Assembly: GCA_034420695.1 (NCBI GenBank)
Contig: DAOULB010000014.1
Location: 30,884-94,883, forward strand
Length of the DNA stretch: 64,000 nucleotides
Direction: 5' to 3'
DNA from: Io17-Chloro-G2 sp034420695
GTDB lineage: Bacteria > Chloroflexota > Dehalococcoidia > Lucifugimonadales > UBA3495
The position numbers and the translations under genes are program-made. Numbering within the stretch: position 1 is the stretch's first letter; each line of letters begins with the position of its first letter. The notes beneath the pieces were generated by a model. It made no database searches and was not told where the DNA came from. It was given only the letters and a program-made list of their open reading frames with translations. Below are positions 60,956-64,000 of the stretch, piece by piece.

Positions 60956-61078
60956 GTCCTTGTTGACATGGGAGCCTTTGGGCTCCCGTTTCTGTTTCTT
61001 GGGCTTGTAGGCCAGCACCTTATCGGTGACCTTATCCATCGCCTTCTGGTCGAAACGGACGCTTGGCTCTTTGTTCAT
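60938..61078 (-). CDS. Basic miniprotein coupled to the coiled-coil gene
   Basis: A 46-residue frame starting MNKEPSVRFDQKAMDKVTDK and continuing with a Lys-rich middle (YKPKKQKREPKG). Its ATG overlaps the stop of the gene at 61075 as ATGA, a classic sign of translational coupling, and its stop lies in the loop of the transposase terminator. It has no recognised family. The strong basic charge would suit nucleic-acid or acidic-partner binding. Confidence rests on the overlap and on its protein-like sequence. Confidence 0.5.
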   Translation of the reverse strand: MNKEPSVRFDQKAMDKVTDKVLAYKPKKQKREPKGSHVNKDKAPAT

Positions 61079-61308
61079 GACTTGCTCCCCCATGCTTCAT
61101 CCATTCGTTGTTTCATGGCAGCAAGCATTGCTCCTATACCCTCTAGCTTGTTGTCCATCCCATCGAGCCTCTTGTCCACGGCGTCGAACCGTTTGTCCAT
61201 CTTTTGATGGACTTCCTTGAATTGCCGGTCCATCTCCGTGGTAAGTGCATCAACGGCAGTGTCGATTTTGCTGTCCAGAGCCTCGGTATCTTCCCTTGCC
61301 GTGGTCAT
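61075..61308 (-). CDS. Coiled-coil miniprotein
   Basis: A 77-residue protein with regular heptads over most of its length (DRQFKEVHQKMDKRFDAVDK, then RLDGMDNKLEGIGAML), forming a likely parallel coiled coil. AAGGAG lies eight bases before the ATG. A minus-strand TATACT (61348-61343) about 35 bases upstream may be the -10. The next small gene overlaps its stop. Similar proteins are seen around mobile elements and phages, but none is named. Possibly it and the basic miniprotein form a complex. Confidence 0.65.
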   Translation of the reverse strand: MTTAREDTEALDSKIDTAVDALTTEMDRQFKEVHQKMDKRFDAVDKRLDGMDNKLEGIGAMLAAMKQRMDEAWGSKS

Positions 61309-61369
61309 GTTCGCTGCTCCTTGGGGTTGACGCTCTGGGCAAAGTATAGCACACCGTCCAATGCCAAGG

Positions 61370-61627
61370 TTAATCCTGCATCGTTTTCTCGCAGTATTTC
61401 TTGGTCTTGGTGGGGCCTGGGTGCATGGCGTGAATGTCGGCGGCTACTTCCATTGTACGGCCACCGACCCGAAAAACGTCAATCTGCCAATAGTCCCAGC
61501 TGGCATTCTGGAGAACCCGGCAAGCCGTCTTGAGTTCTGCCTTGTTTGCGCCGGAGATTTCCCCGGCCTTCGGCCCACAGGCGGTCAACAGGGTTGCCAT
61601 CAGCAAGCCGGCAAACAGATATTTCAT
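61370..61627 (-). CDS. Small lipoprotein
   Basis: An 85-residue protein with a clear lipoprotein signal (MKYLFAGLLMATLLTACG; lipobox LTAC). The mature ~68 residues contain two more Cys (one after AELKTA and one in KKYCEKT) that could form a disulfide, and hydrophobic strands such as WDYWQIDVFRV. AGGGGGC precedes the ATG. It follows the small membrane protein gene (61637-61810) by 9 bases on the same strand. Function unknown. Confidence 0.72.
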   Translation of the reverse strand: MKYLFAGLLMATLLTACGPKAGEISGANKAELKTACRVLQNASWDYWQIDVFRVGGRTMEVAADIHAMHPGPTKTKKYCEKTMQD

Positions 61628-61636
61628 GGTTGCCCC

Positions 61637-61810
61637 CTAGCCGAACATCGCGCGGAAGATGGCAACCAGGATGAGGGCCCAGATGAACAGAACCGGGAGG
61701 GTGACTACGGTGCCGACGATAACTAAGGCGGCAAGCCAGCGGAACAGGATGGCTATGAGACGTAGAAAGGGAATGTCGATGTCGGTGATGGTGACCTTGT
61801 TGTTCTCCAA
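61637..61810 (-). CDS. Small membrane protein with TTG start
   Basis: A 57-residue frame, TTG start, with AAGGGGG five to six bases upstream. It begins MENNKVTITDIDIPFLRL and then carries one long hydrophobic stretch or two packed helices (WLAALVIVGTVVTLPV, then LFIWALILVAIF). The stop lies 9 bases before the small-lipoprotein start, so the two form a small operon. The short length and rare start make it easy to miss. The layout is like superinfection-exclusion or small toxin-like membrane peptides, but nothing specific supports that. Confidence 0.55.
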   Translation of the reverse strand: MENNKVTITDIDIPFLRLIAILFRWLAALVIVGTVVTLPVLFIWALILVAIFRAMFG

Positions 61811-62374
61811 AAGGAACCCCCTTGCGGCTGGATAGGCTACCTGCCAGAGTCGCCATCTCCGCTATGCGCCAAGCAAGGGGGCATGATGCCCATCCTGTGT
61901 GTGGCACATAGACAAGGGGTACTACGATGGAGACTCTGGCGGGGGTAGAATACAGTCCAGCGGGGCCGAGGTCAATCAGGCTGCGAAGTTAACTATGTAA
62001 TTCCCTTTGTTTTCCCCTCCATTTTCCGCCATTTCCACCCATTTTCCTCACCCTGCTCGTCTGGCAGTGAGCCCAGACCCATCGTGGGTGAGGCGGCTGG
62101 CTTGCCCATCTCTCACGGTAGAGATGTCCCAGGCCAGCCCGCAAGGAGCATGTGTCATTCCGAGGGTGCATTGCCCCTTCCAGAAAGGCAAGGAACTCTC
62201 AAGGCTAACTTGGGTCGATGGCCGGCTGAAGGTTCCCGGCATTGGATGGAGTTACGGCCATCAAAGGCTTACAATCCGGCCGGAGAGAATGGCGTTACAG
62301 GCCACGGTCGCCGCACAGCCGGAACAGCCCGGCGGGACCGGGGCAAAGGACCGCAGCAACGAAGAGGAGACGTT
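61811..62374. other. Intergenic region before the dehydrogenase gene
   Basis: About 560 bases between divergent genes. An open frame runs through 62084-62374 into the dehydrogenase but has no family similarity, so it is taken as non-coding. A pyrimidine-rich, A/T-richer patch lies at 61990-62050. An inverted pair TCTGGCAGTGAGCCCAGA lies near 62060-62077. No gene is supported. Confidence 0.5.
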
Positions 62375-63325
62375 ATGGAGACCGTAGGATTCATCGGACT
62401 GGGCAACATGGGCGGAGGAATGGCAGGCAACATCCAGAAAACCGGATACCCCATGGTGGTGTACGACCTCCGGGAAGAAGCCACCAAGCCCTTCCTGGAG
62501 GCCGGCGCCCGCTTGGGCAGTTCCCCCGCCGACGTCGCCAGCCGCTGCGATGTGACCCTGACCTCGCTGCCCGGCCCTAAAGAGGTGGAGCAGGTATCCA
62601 CCGGGATCGGGGGTGTGCTGGAGGGCATGAAGCCCGGCGGCATCTTCATCGAACTGTCCACCAGTCGTCCCACCCTCATCCGGGAGATAGAACCCAAGTT
62701 CCGGGAGAAGGGCTGCCACGTGCTGGACGCCCCGGTCAGCGGCGGCAAGAGCGGTGCCGCCAGCCGGAACCTGGCGGTGATGGTCGGCGGCGAGCAGGAA
62801 ATCTACGAGCGGGTCAAGCCGTTGCTCGACGCCTTCGGCGACAAGGTGTTCTACGCTGGCGCTATCGGGGCCGGCAGCGTCTGCAAGCTGGTGCACAACA
62901 TGATCGGCCACGGAGTGCGCCAAGCCATCGCCGAGGGCCTGACCTTGGGAGTCAAGGCCGGTGTCGACGCCGAGGCCCTGTGGGAATGCGTCCGCCGCGG
63001 CTCCCTGGGCCGGATGAACCTGCTCCACGAAGGTGTGGCCCGCACCCTGTTCCGGGGAGAGTTCGACCCGCCCAGCTTCGCCCTGTCCCTGGCCCGCAAG
63101 GACGTGGGCCTGGCCACCGACTTGGGCCGGGAGTTCGACGTGCCCATGCCCGTGGCCAACCTGGCGGAGCAGATTGCCATCGAGGGTATGAACCGGGGCT
63201 GGGGCGACCGTGACGCCAGCGTAACCTTCCTCCTCCAAGAAGAAATGTCCGGTGTAGAAGTTAGAGCCCCCCACGTAGACCCGGCCCGCGCCGCCCGCTT
63301 CATCACCACCCACCCCGAGGAGTAG
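62375..63325 (+). CDS. 3-hydroxyisobutyrate dehydrogenase-family NAD(P)-dependent oxidoreductase
   Basis: A 316-residue beta-hydroxyacid dehydrogenase. It shows the cofactor motif VGFIGLGNMGGGMAGN, the substrate-binding DAPVSGGKSGA and the catalytic Lys in GSVCKLVHNMIGHG, all at family positions. It would oxidise a 3-hydroxy acid (3-hydroxyisobutyrate, tartronate-type or similar) to the semialdehyde or keto acid. GAGGAG lies six bases before the ATG at 62375, fixing the start. The exact substrate cannot be told. It is not in an obvious operon. Confidence 0.93.
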   Translation: METVGFIGLGNMGGGMAGNIQKTGYPMVVYDLREEATKPFLEAGARLGSSPADVASRCDVTLTSLPGPKEVEQVSTGIGGVLEGMKPGGIFIELSTSRPTLIREIEPKFREKGCHVLDAPVSGGKSGAASRNLAVMVGGEQEIYERVKPLLDAFGDKVFYAGAIGAGSVCKLVHNMIGHGVRQAIAEGLTLGVKAGVDAEALWECVRRGSLGRMNLLHEGVARTLFRGEFDPPSFALSLARKDVGLATDLGREFDVPMPVANLAEQIAIEGMNRGWGDRDASVTFLLQEEMSGVEVRAPHVDPARAARFITTHPEE

Positions 63326-63400
63326 GGGGCAGGCCCAACTTGAGAGCGACTTGATTCTGCTTAGATTGACTAGGCTCAAGGAATTGTCCAGGAGGGCCGG

Positions 63401-63883
63401 TTAGAGGGTAATCGAATCTGTACTCTCCAGACGAGACTCCAGTTCGCTTCTTTCTGACCACATTACGGCATATTCTTTGATCGGAGTCAGCGAATGGTCG
63501 CTCCATGCCTCCGACCGCGTCCTGCGGTCATCTAGGACTACTATTGGCCTCCAGTCTGAATTTCGAGCAAGTATGTCGTTGAAGCGATATGCCAACCGCT
63601 CCGCCCAACTGCGAGCAGGGGCCTCTCGCGCTGCGGAAACCGGCTGAATGAGGAGGTTCTTGTTCGAATTAACGTGAAATTTAATCGTGTGACTCTCTTT
63701 CACGCCCCTGACAGAAAAGTTGACATCGTATCGGATTCCCTTATGGATGATCAGGGACTCAACCTCGTCGTCAAATCTCACTACCGACGCAGGCCGGCGC
63801 TTTTGTATGAGATCAGTAACTGCTAGTACCGATTGAATCATCCCATGAACCCCAATACCTATAGCTTCAGGAGTCACTTGCAC
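63401..63883 (-). CDS. Hypothetical protein
   Basis: A 160-residue protein with a GTG start (GAGG about eight bases before it). It has no recognised family. It reads as a folded soluble alpha/beta protein: VVRFDDEVESLIIHKGIRYD, then SHTIKFHVNSNKNLLIQPVS, then WAERLAYRFNDILARN and RPIVVLDDRRTRSE. The ILARNSDWRPIVVLDDR stretch resembles parts of DUF1828-like or nuclease-associated proteins, but this is not secure. Local base use is A/T-richer than most genes here, and a transposase end lies just upstream, so it could be transferred DNA. Confidence 0.5.
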   Translation of the reverse strand: MQVTPEAIGIGVHGMIQSVLAVTDLIQKRRPASVVRFDDEVESLIIHKGIRYDVNFSVRGVKESHTIKFHVNSNKNLLIQPVSAAREAPARSWAERLAYRFNDILARNSDWRPIVVLDDRRTRSEAWSDHSLTPIKEYAVMWSERSELESRLESTDSITL

Positions 63884-63894
63884 ACTTAGAACCT

Positions 63895-64000
63895 CTAACA
63901 GAATGAATTCAGCTTTTTTAGGCAGATAAGGGAACAGCCGAGGGATAGGAAAGCTTCATGCAGGTCGGCTCGGCGCTCATAGCGGATGCGCAACCTGCGG
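63895..64000 (-). CDS. IS5-type transposase, C-terminal end (cut by window edge)
   Basis: The minus-strand frame open at the right edge reads RRLRIRYERRADLHEAFLSL, then GCSLICLKKLNSFC and a stop at 63897-63895. This is the ending of IS5-family transposases (the RYERRADIHxAF motif holds the third catalytic Glu region; the last residues match the usual ALICW...FC end). Only ~34 residues lie in the window. It may be intact to the right. The stop is 12 bases before the GTG of the hypothetical gene at 63883. Confidence 0.75.
   Translation of the reverse strand, partial: RRLRIRYERRADLHEAFLSLGCSLICLKKLNSFC

Noticed and set aside
62084..62374. N-terminal extension of the dehydrogenase frame
   Set aside because: Family similarity and a good ribosome site both point to the ATG at 62375.

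Overview
The window looks like a piece of a chromosome from a GC-rich Chloroflexota bacterium, probably near the SAR202/Dehalococcoidia lineages. This is inferred from gene content and protein style: a DnaG-RpoD pair, a LonB-type protease with an Arg-type P-loop, an F420-type LLM oxidoreductase, amidase-signature paralogs, a group-3b-like NiFe hydrogenase with a DUF6390 partner, and a clan-AA aspartic-protease-like protein. No 16S rRNA gene is present, so the assignment is not proven.

Layout. 0-7.4 kb: the end of an HpaB-type flavin-dependent hydroxylase, then dnaG-rpoD, a zinc-ribbon miniprotein, a CorC/HlyC-type membrane protein and glmU. 7.6-14.9 kb: three amidase-signature enzymes, a metal-dependent cyclase/hydrolase, a DUF2283 protein, a GatC/AtzG-like miniprotein and an NHL beta-propeller protein. 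A tRNA-Ala(GGC) lies at 15.02 kb.

15.1-25.4 kb is the most striking part. Directly after the tRNA come a Cu/Zn-SOD-like lipoprotein, a squalene-epoxidase-like flavoprotein, an oxidosqualene-cyclase-type enzyme carrying the DCTAE motif (not the DxDD of squalene-hopene cyclases), a very unusual fusion of a GPP34 (GOLPH3-like) domain to a cytochrome P450, and a two-module RND/MMPL exporter. Together they read as a sterol or oxygenated-triterpenoid synthesis, tailoring and trafficking island. The first two genes are nearly contiguous; the other two run the opposite way, with a promoter and a perfect 12-bp palindrome upstream of the P450.

25.4-36.1 kb: a sensor kinase fused to a complete OmpR-type DNA-binding response regulator, Hsp20, a stand-alone receiver domain, a LonB-type protease, an NSS-family Na+ symporter, a tandem universal stress protein and an APH/P-loop double kinase. 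36.2-43.4 kb: a tightly packed NiFe-hydrogenase operon (beta, cNMP-binding protein, gamma, small and large subunits, maturation protease, a HypA lacking its zinc loop, HypC, an EamA transporter, a DUF6390 protein).

43.5-59.5 kb: metabolic and transport genes, including a HpcH-type aldolase with a PhnD-like protein, a YbaY-domain lipoprotein, an orphan iron-binding lipoprotein, an LLM oxidoreductase and a lactonase-type propeller. A CDF metal exporter here has a long His-rich 33-bp-repeat N-terminus and faces a separate His/Cys-rich miniprotein. An UMF1 transporter, an SDR and an aspartic-protease-like protein with Asp-to-Asn at the catalytic position follow. 59.9-64 kb: an IS1595-family transposase, a set of very small genes, a 3-hydroxyisobutyrate-dehydrogenase-like enzyme, and the end of an IS5-type transposase at the right edge. 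Two families of dispersed palindromic repeats occur between genes. I found no CRISPR array and no rRNA.
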